Positions 35,266 to 47,118 are shown, counted from the first letter of the stretch. The stretch: 64,000 nt of DNA from Cornus controversa (GCA_026545225.1 CM048845.1:1749001-1813000), one strand, 5' to 3'. Notes: generated from the sequence alone by a model not told the origin. A program made the numbers and translations.

Positions 35266-35906
35266 CCTTTGGGGTCATTTTATTGTCCCTTCAGGGTCCT
35301 TAGTGCACTTCGGTGTCACTTTATCGTCCCTTCGGGGTCCCTTAGTGTACTTCGGTGTCACTTTATCTCCCCTTCGGGGGTCCCTTAGTGCACTTCGGTA
35401 TCACTTTATCGTCCCTCCAGTGTCACTTTATCGTCCCTTCAGGGGCCCTTAGTGCACTTCGGTGTCATTTTATCGTTCCTTCGGAGTCCCTTAGTGCACT
35501 TCAGTGTCATTTTATTGTCCCTTCGGGGTCCCTTAGTGCTTTTCGGTATCACTTTATCATCCTTTCGGGATCCCTTAGTGCACTTCAGTGTCACCTTATC
35601 GTTACTTTGGGGTCCTTTAGTACAATTCGGTGTCACCTTATCGTCTCTTCGGGGTCTCTTAATGCACTTCGGTGTCACTTTATCGTCCCTTTGGGGTCCC
35701 TTAGTGTACTTCGGTGTCACTTTATTGTCCTTTCGAGGTCCCTTAGTGCACTTCGGTGTCACTTTATCATCCCTTTGGGGTCCCTTAGTGCACTTCGATG
35801 TCCCTTTATGGTCCCTTCGGGGTCCCTTAGTGCACTTTGGTGTCACTTTATGGTCCATTCGGGATCCCTTAATGTACTTCGGTGTCACTTTATTGTCCCT
35901 TCGGGG
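35266..35906. repeat. 42-bp minisatellite, about 15 units
   Basis: The unit resembles 'cccttcggggtcccttagtg' plus 'cacttcggtgtcactttatcgt'. Since 42 is a multiple of three, several frames stay open on both strands: for example 14-residue repeats of the kind SLSALRCHFIVPSG on plus and KGPRRDDKVTPKCT on minus. Base changes are scattered evenly over codon positions by eye, so I treat these frames as by-products. Confidence 0.85.
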
Positions 35907-36013
35907 CCAAGCCAAGTCACCACGATGTAGCAAACATCGTTAATATCTCGGCGATAGGTCAGGTCACCCAACTCTTCTCTTGCAAGCTTCAAAAAAATTT
36001 TTTTTTTTGTAAA

Positions 36014-36310
36014 GATAGTTTATACACATATCAAGGAGTGGTTATTTTTTTTCATGTAGACAATTATACTCATGTCATGAGTGTTTTTTTTTTGGTAGAC
36101 AATTTATACTCGTGTTAAAGAGTATCATCTTTTTTTTTGGTAGACAGTTTATACTCGTGTCAAGGAGTGTCATCTCTTTTTTTGGTAGACAGTTTATTTT
36201 CGTGTCAAGGAGTGTCACCTTTTTTTTTAAGACAGTTTATACTCGTGTTAAGGAGTCTTATCTTTTTTTGGTAGACAGTTTATACTCGTGTCAAGGAGTG
36301 TCATCGACAA
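36014..36310. repeat. 43-46-bp tandem repeat, about 7 units
   Basis: Units of the form 'tttggtagacagtttatact' then 'cgtgtcaaggagtgtcatct' start near 36014, 36056, 36095, 36141, 36186, 36229 and 36272. They lie between the 42-bp minisatellite and the gag-side sequence of the same element. Confidence 0.85.
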
Positions 36311-36774
36311 TTTAGGCTCATGTGGGGGAGCACTTTTAGCTTTAAGTAGTCTTTAGCTTTGCAAGACTCATGAGACAGTCCAAGCTTGTATTGAAAGGTG
36401 TGAATCAGCTCAGCGTCAATTTGGAGATTTTCTTCTTACTTTGTTTCTTTATTATACTCTTCTCGTACTTGAGAAGAAACATCTTCTTTGAACTCGTCTC
36501 CCCACCCAAAAGGAAGCGGTATTTCATTCGTCGTGGTCCCTGTAGGAGGATTGAACCTCACCCAATATGCTTTGATTCCACTGCGAGATTCGATCCAGTT
36601 AGCATCTTTGGGCTTTGGTCCCTACACTTTTCCTTCCTCTAGTCTTTTAATTTTTTTGAGCCTCTCGTTCCATCTAGGATTGTAGACGATTTTGTTCTTG
36701 TTCCTCGCTTTCTTCTTTGAGACTTTTGTTTTGCTGATTGTTAGAGACTGTTCGAGAAAGTGACTCTTGAGATA

Positions 36775-38491
36775 TCACTCATGTGTTTCTGGGCAATGAT
36801 TCTTATGAGATCCTTGTAAGACTATTCCCATCTTGAACTTTCTTTTTTGGCCTCTATGTGAACACAATTTTTCGATCATTTCTATTTGAAGCTGTTTGAG
36901 GAGAGCTTGAATGAGCTTTGTATAAAGGGCTTGCCCCCTATCTATCCAGTCTTCTACCAATGTTTTCTTGACTCAATGTCTTATGTAACTGAGAACTTTC
37001 AGATGAAGTAACTAAAGCAACATGATGTATTTCTTGATATAAATCTTTAGAGACGACCCTTGTAACATAAGATGTACCTGTTTCATCATCCGAGTTAGGA
37101 AGTATTTCATCTTCTTCTTTGGATTCAACCCCCTCGTCTTTAAGACAGTTATCAGACACATTGGAAAAGGCAAGAGCCTTTGCACCACGACTCATTATGC
37201 TGAGCTCCATATCGTGGGCACAAGTAACCAGCTCTTTAAATGTATGAGGCCTGATTCCTTGTAGAATGTAGAAAAGCTCCCAGTGCATGCCTTGCATACA
37301 CATTTCGACTGCTGAGACTTTGGAAAGGCGATATTTGCAATCAAGACTTATAGCTCGCCAGCGGTTGATATAATCGACCACAAACTTGTCATTCATTTGT
37401 TTAGTGTTAGTGAGTTCTAGCATGCTCATTATTCTACGAGTACTGTAAAAGTGGTTGAGAAACTCTCGCTCCATCTGATCCCAACAATCAATACTTCCAG
37501 CTTTGAGGTCTGTGTACCAATCAAATGCATTCCCTTTGAGGGAATGAACAAATTACTTGACTAAGAGGTTTCCTTCGGTACCAGCATTATTGCAGGTCTG
37601 CACAAAGTGTGCAACATGTTGTTTGGCATTGCCTCTTCCATCAAATTGTTGAAACTTTGGCAGTTGATATCCCACTGGCATTTTTAAGCTGTCAATTCTT
37701 TCGGTGTAGGGTTTTGAGTACATGAGAGTGCTTTAACGGGCACTGCCATACTGTGCTCAGATTGTGTTCGTTATTATATCTTACAATTGTTGGATAGACA
37801 GCGAAGCAACTGGTGAAGTAGGGTTAGTTTTATCAGCCATATGTCCTGACTCCAATGTGTGACGGTGATCTTTTGATTGGGCACCTTGAAGAGATAAATT
37901 TGAAATATTCGCAGCCAGATGTGTTGGCTTGTCAGGATTTTGGATTTCAAGCTTACTCATTAGCACGGTGATCTATAAGTCCTTTTCTTCAACAGTCTTT
38001 GTGAGGTTTTTGATTGCACGTGCCGTGATTACCAGTTGGTCTTCCACCGAGGTTGTTCCAGTCATCATAGCCGCAACAACATTCGAATAGGAAACACCTT
38101 GAGGGCCCATATTTTTTGAAGTGACCGATTGTTCTTAAATATCTACTAACGACTTCGAGAGCGAACCAACACTAGAGTTGACATCAGAGATGGAGAGGGG
38201 TGAATGTGGTGGTGCTGACCTTTCTGAAACAATATCAGAATTCTTTGCCCCCTGGAGATCAAAGGTGTTAACATGTTTAGTTTTCACATCCATTGGCTTA
38301 GCAGGATTAGTTTTCACCAAATCTTGCTGATTCTTGAGCAAAGCAATTGCTTTGGTCTTGCTACGCGTCATAGGACCTGCTGAGATGCTGTTGGCACTTA
38401 ACAGGTTCCTAGTGTTCTTGTCACTACTTGCGGCAACTTTGGTGTTAGCCATTACAGTAACGGTTTCTTTTGAGTTTTTCTTGTTTGTCAT
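36775..38491 (-). pseudogene. Ty3-type gag remnant of gag-only element
   Basis: The minus strand has pieces of one gag gene. 38135-38491 begins MTNKKNSKETVTV and holds SAGPMTRSKTKAIALL, typical of the N-terminal part of such gags. 37781-37966 continues it. 36938-37474 is the retrotransposon gag domain: MEREFLNHFYSTRRIMSMLEL, INRWRAISLDCKYRLSKVSA, then GMHWELFYILQGIRPHTFKEL. 36775-36960 follows. Stops or frameshifts separate the parts. No protease, RT or integrase was found between here and the 3' LTR. Confidence 0.8.
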
Positions 38492-38598
38492 CTAAACCTT
38501 AGGAGGAGCCATAAATTCTGATGAACAGAGTTTTGAATAAATGATGTAAGAGATAGAGATGAGAGGCAAAGATGGTCCCACCGGGCATGCCAGAAATT

Positions 38599-39297
38599 TG
38601 TACACACAAATATCGTGTCCGAAAATCTAGGAACGAAAATCAGTAACAAATATACAATTTTATTAATTTTGAAGAAAATGGTACAATTCTCTGTGAATCT
38701 TTACAAAAGAAAGATAAATTCCTATGATTCGTTCTCCTCGGTGATCTGGCTTCAAGGGCTGTAAGAGCTTGATCTTGAATTGGATTGAAACTTTGGTGAA
38801 GAATGGCACGTGGATGATGTGCTTGTTGTTCTTCTCCTTCAGGGTTTAGGTGCTTTAGAGCTTTGGATTTTGAGTGAAGACTTCTGCAGAGTTTTAGCTT
38901 TTTTCTGAGAATCTTCTGGTCTTCTTTCTCCCACCTCTGGACTTTTATTTATAGGCTCACCAGAGGGGTAAATCTGTTACTTTCTTTTCTTTTGATAATT
39001 ATCCTATAATTATCTTTTATGATAATGTTAAAAATTATTCAATATATATATAATAATTATCTTTGTTGATAATTACATATATAAATATATATATATATAT
39101 ATTTAATTATCCATTAGACCTATTTTCAAGTGGGTTTGGATTTCTCAGACAATTTAGACCAGCCCATAACTCATTTATTTGTAGTGAGCCTGATCTTTAA
39201 ATTATTTGACTCATTGAGCCACATTTCAAAGTGGGCTAAGTTGAAAATAAGTCCAAATTATATTTTGGGTTTATCGTGTAATTTTTTAATGTCTACA
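38599..39297 (-). mobile_element. 5' LTR of gag-only Ty3-like element (699 bp)
   Basis: The minus strand starts TGTAGACATTAAAAAATTAC at 39297 and ends TTTGTGTGTACA at 38599. It is followed by AATTTCTGGCATGCCCGGTG, a leader known from plant Ty3-type elements, and then the gag start. TATA-like and AT-rich sequence lies at 39030-39100. The right flank is ATGTG. Confidence 0.7.
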
Positions 39298-40194
39298 ATG
39301 TGAAAGACCTATTAATATTCAGGACTTAATTGATGCATAAATATTGTTTATTGTATTGACGTAATTGATGCATAATTGTTTCTTATATTCATTCAAAGTA
39401 GTAATTTTAATAGGGCTGCACTGTTAGTTTGTTTCTTGTGTGTGGTTGTTCACCCATTCTCTTATACTATAGTATATTTCTTTAACAATTAATTATCTCA
39501 CTTGTCAAAAAAAAAAATTGATATAATAGTTGTTGGTTTCTAATTTGCTAATGTTTTATCTTAGGTTGCAAATAGAGAAGGATGATACTAGGAGGATAAC
39601 CAGGGTGAAACATGGAGTCTGTCTCTTGTTTTAGGATTTGATACGTTAAAAGTACTCTCTTCTTTTTCCTGTTATTGAGACATAGCTACACTCTATATCA
39701 GATCTCAGTATTGCACTGTAATTCGTACTTTTTTGACTTTGTTGTGGATTGGGTTTATCTCCTTAGTAAATTTTGTTTATGAATGGACTGGACTCCATGT
39801 TGGTTTTGAATTTTTCTTACATTTGCATCATTTAAATATATTGCCTTAAATAGTTGCTACTAAGATGTCAAATATATAACATACACATTGCTATAAATTA
39901 CAAAAAAAAAAAAAAAAAATTGTCATTTGTTTCTTTGTAGTAGTTATATTTGCTGCCAAAGATTTAGTGGCATTCACAATTGCTGCCACATGTATTCTGA
40001 TTATTGGTATTTTCTTCATATATTACAGCAGATATAATTGCAGCACTTAAAATTGCTGCCATAACCCAAAATCCTATCGTGACAGTAGTTATGATAGCAA
40101 ATATGTGACTGTTGCTAAAAACCTATGGCAACACTTTTTTGACTTCTAGCAGCAAATAAAATTGCTGTTATAGGCCATAATTGGTGAAGAAATC
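39298..40194. other. Possible CACTA remnant
   Basis: There is no gene. At 39950-40185 the phrase 'attgctgcca' and variants recur at least four times within 230 bp on the plus strand, with 'tagttatgatagcaaatatg'. This resembles subterminal repeats of CACTA elements, but no CACTA end is visible. The rest is AT-rich. Confidence 0.35.
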
Positions 40195-40510
40195 AAACAA
40201 TCGAGTAGTTTGATCAGTAAAAAATCTTTGAAGCAGTCTTCGAATAATTGATCAAGCAAATAGAGAGACACAACTTAAATCACTCATAATGTTTATATAT
40301 GTGTGTGATCTCTCAAAAATATAAATAGGAAATAAAGTTCTCTGCTGAAAAAATATCTTAATACTTTCTTTCTCTAAAATATGAATTTTGATGTATTTCG
40401 AAAGCACAATGAGAGAAAAATCATATGAAATTTTTATGGACATTAAAAAACCTAATTTTTCTTGAAGAACAAGTTAAAAATCAATAGAAAACAAGTCTCA
40501 AAGTTTAAGG
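40195..40510 (-). mobile_element. Ty1/copia LTR fragment
   Basis: It aligns by eye with 22745-23020 of the SIRE-like LTR ('gcacaatgagagaaaaatcatatga', 'aagttaaaaatcaatag' stretches). Only this internal part of the LTR is present. Confidence 0.7.
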
Positions 40511-40609
40511 ATATTTGACTTGAGCGTCAAAGCGTAATCAACCGGCACCACGCCGACATTTTTTTTATTATCCTTTGTTTGTCTTTTTACAAGTTGGCAT
40601 TGACTCAGA

Positions 40610-40890
40610 TCACAAGTTGGTTTGTGCATCATCAATTAGTATTTATTTATATATTTTATATTATATAAATATATAGAACATTAGAACTTAAAAGCAATTG
40701 GTATTTATCTATATATTATATATTTTATATATGAATAGAACACTAGAACTTAAAAGTTATTATTAATCATTTATATATATATATATATATATATTTTATA
40801 CTCGTAGTAAACGGTTCAATTTATTTCAACTACTATTCTGATTTTGATTCTCGTTCCGAGCGTTCTTTGTTCACTCCTCATTCTAACCAT
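40610..40890. repeat. hAT-type MITE relic in copy A
   Basis: The phrases 'gtagtaaacggttcaattt' and 'gattctcgttccgagcg' and the end 'cactcctca' match the MITE at 59060-59238 and, reversed, parts of 41983-42465. The AT-rich middle includes a (TA)n run. Its left end is not defined. Confidence 0.55.
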
Positions 40891-41334
40891 AGATCCTAAT
40901 CTATCACAAGGTAGGAGTGGCTTTCGAACTCTATGTAAAAGTAATAAAAGTCTCCACATTCAAGGAAAAGTTGAGATATAAGTTTCAATGCAACCTCTTC
41001 TCCATCTTCCACTTGCGGCTCTGGCTCGATCAAGCAAGGGTCCTTCATGAGAGAAACTTTACCTGGATTTTTTTTTTTTATTTTTCCCTAAAAACGATCT
41101 TGAATATTACCCAAAAATGGGGTTTTCTTCATTCTGATTTAGGAAGAATTGGAAAATCAAAAAAAACATTACCACGCATGAGTCTTTTAGTGAAGAAAAT
41201 TTTAGTAAAGGCTGGAGTATTTTTTTGTTTCTTTACTAGAACCTAACTAGGGCAACTGAAAAAAAATGATGGAAGAAGAAAAAGGATGTGACAAACCCTA
41301 GATTACACGTGTGGTTAACTTACACATCATACAC

Positions 41335-41640
41335 ATGTGTAGGGGCATATTGAAGGCCATGGGTTTTTAGGTTATACATACAAAAGACATACACATTTGA
41401 GGCTACTGCTTTGAGGTTATATATATATATATATATCAAAGGGATACATATTTGAGGCTACTGTTGAAAGCTACTATTTTGGGATTATATATATAAAAGG
41501 GTATACAAATTAGCTAAATAATATTTGAGAAAATATAAAAGTAAATTTATTATGGTCCTATAAAAACACACCCTGATATCTGCTCAAGTCAAGGGGTGGG
41601 AATGAGGGGCTGTTTGAGCAAATATATCGTGCTTGGAATC
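41335..41640 (+). repeat. Dispersed repeat X, copy 2
   Basis: It matches 59692-59985 closely and 28730-28970 and 55105-55265 more loosely ('aggggcatattgaagg', 'gaggttatatatatata', 'aaatttattatggtcctat'). Further parts of X continue at 41866-41975 and 42474-42660, around the hAT MITE. Confidence 0.7.
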
Positions 41641-41982
41641 TCGCCACGGATTAATCCAAAGTTGTGAGATACTTGATATTACTCGTTAGTTATAAAATAA
41701 TATCATATATCGCGATATGATATATTCCGGTGTAACTATCTAATAAACCACACAACTAATCATAGTTGGCGTCGTGATGTGAGTGTGCGCATATCATGAC
41801 TGCTAGACGATGAAGTGAATGGTGGATGCTTCGTGAGTCTCTAATTGCTTTTGGGAACCTTGGGGTCACGTGATTTGGAGAATTGCGTTAAGGGTTCTCC
41901 AATGAACGAGGGAAGTGCTTGAAAGGTGTTTTGCGAGCTTCTAAAAATGAAGACTGCAATGCACACTAAACGAACTCATGAT

Positions 41983-42148
41983 TAAGGGTGTATAAAAAAT
42001 TGATAGAATTGAAATCGAAATCGGAATTGTAAGAAATTGTACTCGAGTCGCACCGAATGGTCACTACAGTTTCAGTTCTGGTTTCAAATTTTAGGAACTG
42101 TTCACTACGGTTTCAGTTTTGATTCCAAGTCAAGGAACCGAAACCGTT

Positions 42149-42187
<39 letters not shown>

Positions 42188-42465
42188 AAATATATAAATA
42201 AATAATAATAACTTCTAAGTTCTAGTGTTTTATATATTTATATAATATAAGATATATAAATAAATACTAATAGATTATTTATTGTTATAACTAGGGGTGT
42301 ATAAGTATGAGTGTGTATCTTGGCAATGTTTTAAAAAAAAAAAATTGACGAAGAACGGTTGAGGAACCACAAAGAACTGGAACTGAACCGAAGTTAACGG
42401 TTCCGGTTCCTATTAAAAAAAATCTGGTTCTGATTCCATAAAGAACTGTACCGTGTGCACCCCTA
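41983..42465. mobile_element. hAT-type MITE with 8-bp target duplication
   Basis: The left end is TAAGGGTGTATA and the right end, read inward, TAGGGGTGCACACGG. They are flanked by perfect CTCATGAT copies (41975-41982 and 42466-42473). Subterminal text is of the 'ggaaccgaaaccg' kind common in plant hAT MITEs. A (TA)n run lies at 42150-42183. A further end-like TAGGGGTGTATAAG at about 42294 suggests a nested or composite element. Confidence 0.85.
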
Positions 42466-43288
42466 CTCATGATCAAATACTCCAATGAAAGAGCCTCGTG
42501 AGTCTTTTATTGTCTTGAGTATTTGTTAGAACTCTCACCCATTTCCATAACTTCAAGGGCCTGTTCTTCATCTCTTTGTGAATCATTTCTCCCATTTATT
42601 TCCTGTTCCTCATCTCTTTGTGAATCATTTCTCCCATTTATTTCCTGTTCCTAAATCTTTATCTTCAAATACATATACAGATATGTAGTTTAGAAGTTGC
42701 TGGTGCTGATCTAAGCAATTAAAAACGCTTTTACTCGTGTTATTAATTCTTTTATTATTTTATTTTATTTTAACAGAATTTTAGGGATAGCCCAACCCAT
42801 CCTGACATACAAACTTGCTCACTTGGGTTGAATGTCGTCCACTGGGCTGGATTTATCAGTTTGTTTGTTGGGTTAGGCCTTAGGTCCTCTTTCCTACGTT
42901 GTTATATTCCCTTCTTGTATTGTTACTATGGCCTTGAATTGATTCATGCCCTTTCAGAGTCTTAACACAGTAATTTGGTCTTAACAGTAACCTAAATCTA
43001 TAACATAATAAAATGAGCAAATAGAAGTTATAGTTTCAGAAATTAAGATGAAACAATATAATTGAAACACATGTTAACATGAAGAAAAGTGATTACTAGA
43101 TAGGATGGATAGATCTAAAAGGAACAAGAAAGGTAAAAATTTCTACATACATAGAAATTTCTACATACATAAAAACCCCCACCTATCAGATGGAGCTTAT
43201 ACAACAACTTATTCAATGACCATGCACATCTATATGCATGCATTAATTGAAATTAAGATAGACAGACAATTAGCTTGCTAGCTTCAAT

Positions 43289-43454
43289 TTAATTCTTTTG
43301 GAACAAAGTTGAATCATGCATTCTTGAAAGTGCCCGCTCGAACTGGTTCCACCTCTGTTCCAGAGTCCCACTATATCCCACAGACATCCTGATCAGCCCC
43401 GGTGAAATCCCAGCCAATGCCTTCTCTTCCTCATTCATCTCACTGCTAGTGCTG
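43289..43454 (-). pseudogene. Methionine gamma-lyase 3' fragment (55 codons)
   Basis: The minus strand encodes the last 54 residues plus stop of methionine gamma-lyase, starting STSSEMNEEEKALAGISPGL and ending in DSTLFQKN, with no stop or frameshift. It breaks off at 43454, where copia-like sequence starts. Its 3' flank (43010-43288) resembles the 3' flank of the downstream gene at 60914 more than that of the adjacent gene at 44883. Changes such as Thr to Ser in VGYSG, Ser to Asn in RWNQ and Gln to His in RMHD mark it as diverged. It is a dead remnant of a third gene copy. Confidence 0.9.
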
Positions 43455-44507
43455 TATAAGCTCTAAAATTCGTTTCTTGATTTTTACAAGAAAAATCTAA
43501 GCCCTAATCATGCTCTGATATTCACTATTAGATTTAAAATTAACAATTAAGAAATTTGGCGATCGTACCTGATTGAAGATTAATTGTTTAGAATACCTTT
43601 AAGAATTTTCTACAATAAATTCTTAGAGTGCTCCTCCTCCTTTCTGATAAATTGCCATTCATGTGCTGAATTTGCTGTCCACTAATTAATGTACATGCTG
43701 CCTATCTTTTAAACTACTTATGCTACTAACTCCTACCCTAGTTGCATTTGTGTTTAAATCATAAGAACATGTTCAAAATTCAATTATAGCAAAGATTATT
43801 TGCTCATGAAGAATATCAAGCTAATGAAGAGTTTTGAAGATGCTGAGATTGAGATTCACTGAAAGAGTGTCTTCTACAAGTCCATTGTAACTACACCTTC
43901 AAAGGTGTACTTATTGAAGACACGTCTTAGAAGAAATTCAAGTGTTATGATCTGCCAAGAAGACAAGTCACTGTATTATCAGACCTTGAAGACTACCTAT
44001 CAGAAATTGAAAATTTGAAGACTGACTTTGAAGACCAACATACAAAACTTGAAGACCTTGCAGTTGCACAAGATATCGAACTGACTCCACTATCACTATG
44101 TATAGTCTAAGTATTGGAATACTTTGGACAAGGGGAGTGTGAGTGATTGTGGTGAGATTGAGGTGAGATAGTTTGAGTTTTGGGAAGCTCAAGTTGGGAT
44201 TGGGAGCGAAAAAACTGTTGTAAGATTTGGTGAAAGTGGTTCAGGCCTAGGGAGATTGTGAACTGGATGAGTGCTAGAGCGAACTATGTTGTGAGTTGGG
44301 TGAGTGATTGAGAAAATTATTGTACTGCCCTTTCAGATATAGTGGAGCTCAGTTTGAAGATGTTTTTCCTCACCTTAGGGTTTCCTCTATAAATTTGTGT
44401 GTCCATCAAATTATGTGATTGCATGCGATAGCCAATCTTGTAATATTAGAATGAAAAATCGAATAACCTAATCACCCCCTCCCCCTCTAGGTTCATCAGT
44501 AAATACT
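43455..44507 (+). mobile_element. Ty1/copia sequence including SIRE-like LTR
   Basis: About 43740-44507 reads as an LTR in plus orientation ending CACCCCCTCCCCCTCTAGG then TTCATCA, the usual end of SIRE-type LTRs. 43455-43740 holds 'tcatgctctgatattcac', resembling the complement of a decayed primer-binding site. The insertion cuts the methionine gamma-lyase fragment. The exact left end and target duplication could not be set. Confidence 0.6.
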
Positions 44508-44882
44508 TTTGTTAAGTTGAAAGTTGACATAATTATAAATACTTTTGTTAAGTTGACAAATGCTACAATAGTTTTTAATGTTTGATGTATTGTAATATTA
44601 ATTGGCTCCCTAACTAGACAACAATAAAAAAAAATTCATATATGTATCATTGAAACACATATTAATTTATTATTATATATTATTAGCATAAAAAAAAGCG
44701 AAAACTAGATGGATCGATCAATCCAAAATGAACAAGGTTGAAATTTCTACATATATAAAAACTCCAACCCATCATAGCTTGTACGACAACTTATTTGATG
44801 ACCATGCACATATGCATGCATTCATTGAAATTATGATAAGCAGAGAGACAGATAGACAGATAATTAGCTTGCTAGTTTCAAT

Positions 44883-46757
44883 TTAATTCTTTTGGAACAA
44901 AGTTGAATCCTGCATTTTTGAAAGTGCCTGCTCGAACTGGCTCCACCTCTGCTCCAGAGTCCCAGTATATCCCACAGACATCCTGATCAGCCCCGGTGAA
45001 ATCCCGGCCAACGCCTTCTCTTCCTCATTCATCTCACTGCTAGTGCTGCTACCGGAGCACGACATGAGCGTCTCGTAGTATCCCAAACTAACAGCCATCA
45101 ACCCAAATTGGGTAGAGTTCTGCAACTGCTCCATCAATTTGTTAGCCCTTTCTTCGGTTTCCATGTCGAGGCAGATGATTCCACCATAGCCGTAGTCTTT
45201 GTTTGCCATGGACTTGAAGACTGCGTGATCTGGGTGATCCTCGAGCCCCGGATAAATGACTTTGAGGCCCAGCTTCTTCATCCTGGTGGCGTAAACCATA
45301 GCTCTATGGCAATGCTCCTTCATTCTCAATGCCAAGTGAGGAATTCTCTCAGACAGTTCGAAGGCAACCTTGGCATTCATGGTTGGGCCCAATAGCATCA
45401 GGGTCCCTTGATGGAGATCCATCATGGAGTTCACCAGGCTTGCTGGTCCACACACAGCACCTATATATTCCACATCATTTGTTTAATTAATATAAATATA
45501 TATTACTCTTTTCTTATTGTAACAACAAAAAGCCCAGAAATAAATTAAAGAATCATATATGCAAAATTTGACCTTCAAAATTGAAATATTTACATAGTTA
45601 ATTAGTTTGAGAAGGTGGTTTTAAAAATCTTAGGAAGGTTCAAAATACATTTGACATCTCTTAAAAACATACGATTTCTATTTATTTTTCAAACATAAAA
45701 AAATAAAAGATCAACATAAATAAATAAGGATAGTATAATAAGATAAAAAGACAACGGTTAAAAATTATTAAAAAAATAATTTTACAATCCAAAATATCTT
45801 TTATTATTTACTATCAAAGTTTTTTCATCTGACCACGATTGCAAATGAACGATTAGTTTAGTAGACACGAGTAATACAATAGTCTATAAATAAATGAGAT
45901 TGAATATGGGATTTCATGCAGTAGTTTGTATCTAAGACACGTATACGGTGCAGAGGCCATATAAGAGGTGAATGGATAGACGTACCTGCAATAACATCGG
46001 CCCCACCGCTAATATACTTGGAGATACTGTGGATCACCACGTCGGCTCCCAGACGTGCCGGAGAGAACACCATTGGAGTGAAGGTGTTGTCCACCACAAC
46101 CTTCACCCCCTTATCGTGCGCTATCCTGCACAGCTCCGGCACGTTAGCCACTGCCAGCGCAGGGTTGGAAACGGCCTCAAAGTACAAGACGTTGGTCTTC
46201 CCTACCACTATCGCCTTCTTCACCATCTCCAGATCCCCGAGGTCCACCAAGGTCGTCGTTATGTTGCAGGCTCGCGGCAAAAAGTGGGTGAGCAGGGCGT
46301 GGGTCCCACCGTAGAGGGACCTTGATGCGACTACGTGTCCCCCACTGCTGCAGAGCTGAAGGAGGACCGATGATATGGCGGCCATACCACTGGAAGTACA
46401 GTAAGCGGCCTCGGTGACCTCCAGGGCGGCCATCTTACGGCTCAGATTCAAGACGGTGGGGTTGAAGTGACGGCTGTAGATGAAGAAGTCCCGATCGGCA
46501 CCAAGCTCACCGGAAAACATCCGGCCCATCGTCTCTGGCTCCAAGACGGTGAATGTAGCGGAGGCCTCGATGGACATGTTGACGCCGCCGTGCTCGCCGA
46601 ACTCGTGGCGTGCACTGCCCAACGCGGCCGCAGGATCTACCCATGCCGCTGGTACCACTCCCACTGATTTTTTGGCAACCATCTCGCTGTGGCCATTATC
46701 GGAGACCGATAGCTTCTTCCCGGAGAAAACAGCATTATGGTTTCCTGTTTCTGCCAT
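44883..46757 (-). CDS. MGL: Methionine gamma-lyase, copy A (two exons)
   Basis: Exon 1 is 46757-45986 and exon 2 is 45460-44883, with a 525-bp GT-AG intron at 45461-45985 splitting a Gly codon (VIAG|AVCG). The product has 449 aa, near the 441 of Arabidopsis MGL. It is a PLP enzyme of the Cys/Met metabolism family that cleaves L-methionine to methanethiol, 2-oxobutyrate and ammonia in the cytosol; the 2-oxobutyrate can feed isoleucine synthesis. Visible marks: YSRHFNPT (94-101), CTSSGMAAI (120-128), SLYGGTHALL (147-156), VVDNTF with Asp223 that pairs with the PLP ring nitrogen, HSISKYISGG with the PLP-binding Lys247, and C-terminal SVGYTGTLEQRW. No transit peptide is evident. The start MAETGN is used because the TATA box lies between it and an upstream in-frame Met (46976). 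Oddity: Val114 replaces the conserved Gly of LEGTEAAY. Confidence 0.95.
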
Positions 46758-46794
46758 TAGTGTTAGATATGTAAGTGTGTGTATATATATAACA

Positions 46795-46812
46795 GAGAGA
46801 GAGAGAGAGAGA
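46795..46812. repeat. (GA)n in the 5' leader of MGL copy A
   Basis: About nine GA units (CT on the coding strand) lie between the predicted transcription start and the start codon. The same repeat, slightly different in length, is in copy B at about 62672-62692. CT-rich leaders are common in plant genes. Confidence 0.8.
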
Positions 46813-46889
46813 AAGGGAGAGGGATTCGGAAGTTTACTAGAGAGATATATTGTGGAGTTTGAGGTGAATTGATTTGGTTGAGAGCGGGG

Positions 46890-46900
46890 TTTATATAAAG
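46890..46900 (-). promoter_or_regulatory. TATA box of MGL copy A
   Basis: CTTTATATAAA on the minus strand lies about 133 bp before the ATG. It is matched at the same place in copy B (62759-62767, CTATATAAA). It implies a leader of about 100 nt and rules out the upstream Met at 46976 as the start. Confidence 0.75.
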
Positions 46901-47118
46901 TGTGAGGCTGTGAGGTTGAGGCAGCTACGAAGAAATGGTGGTAAGTCGAGTTTGACCGTAACAATTTTGTATGCAAAACAAATTGGCAGTCACTTTTGCA
47001 TAAATTGTATCGTATTAATTTACTTTTATTTTTGGAATGGCTAAGTTCGCTGTACCAAACACCATCGAGGAGCGCGAATGTGGCTGAACATTCTGATTGA
47101 TTATCATTATTTATTTTA

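Noticed and set aside
35266-36310. Regular repeats considered as a CRISPR array
   Set aside because: Units are contiguous and degenerate with no unique spacers, and the DNA is plant nuclear. They are minisatellites.
39950-40190. Full CACTA element
   Set aside because: Only subterminal-like repeats are seen. Neither CACTA terminus nor a 3-bp duplication could be found, so I list it only as a possible remnant.
46755-46976. Upstream in-frame Met that would lengthen MGL copy A by 73 residues
   Set aside because: The TATA box at 46890-46900 lies between it and the family start MAETGN. The extension is low-complexity leader sequence, and copy B lacks an equivalent.
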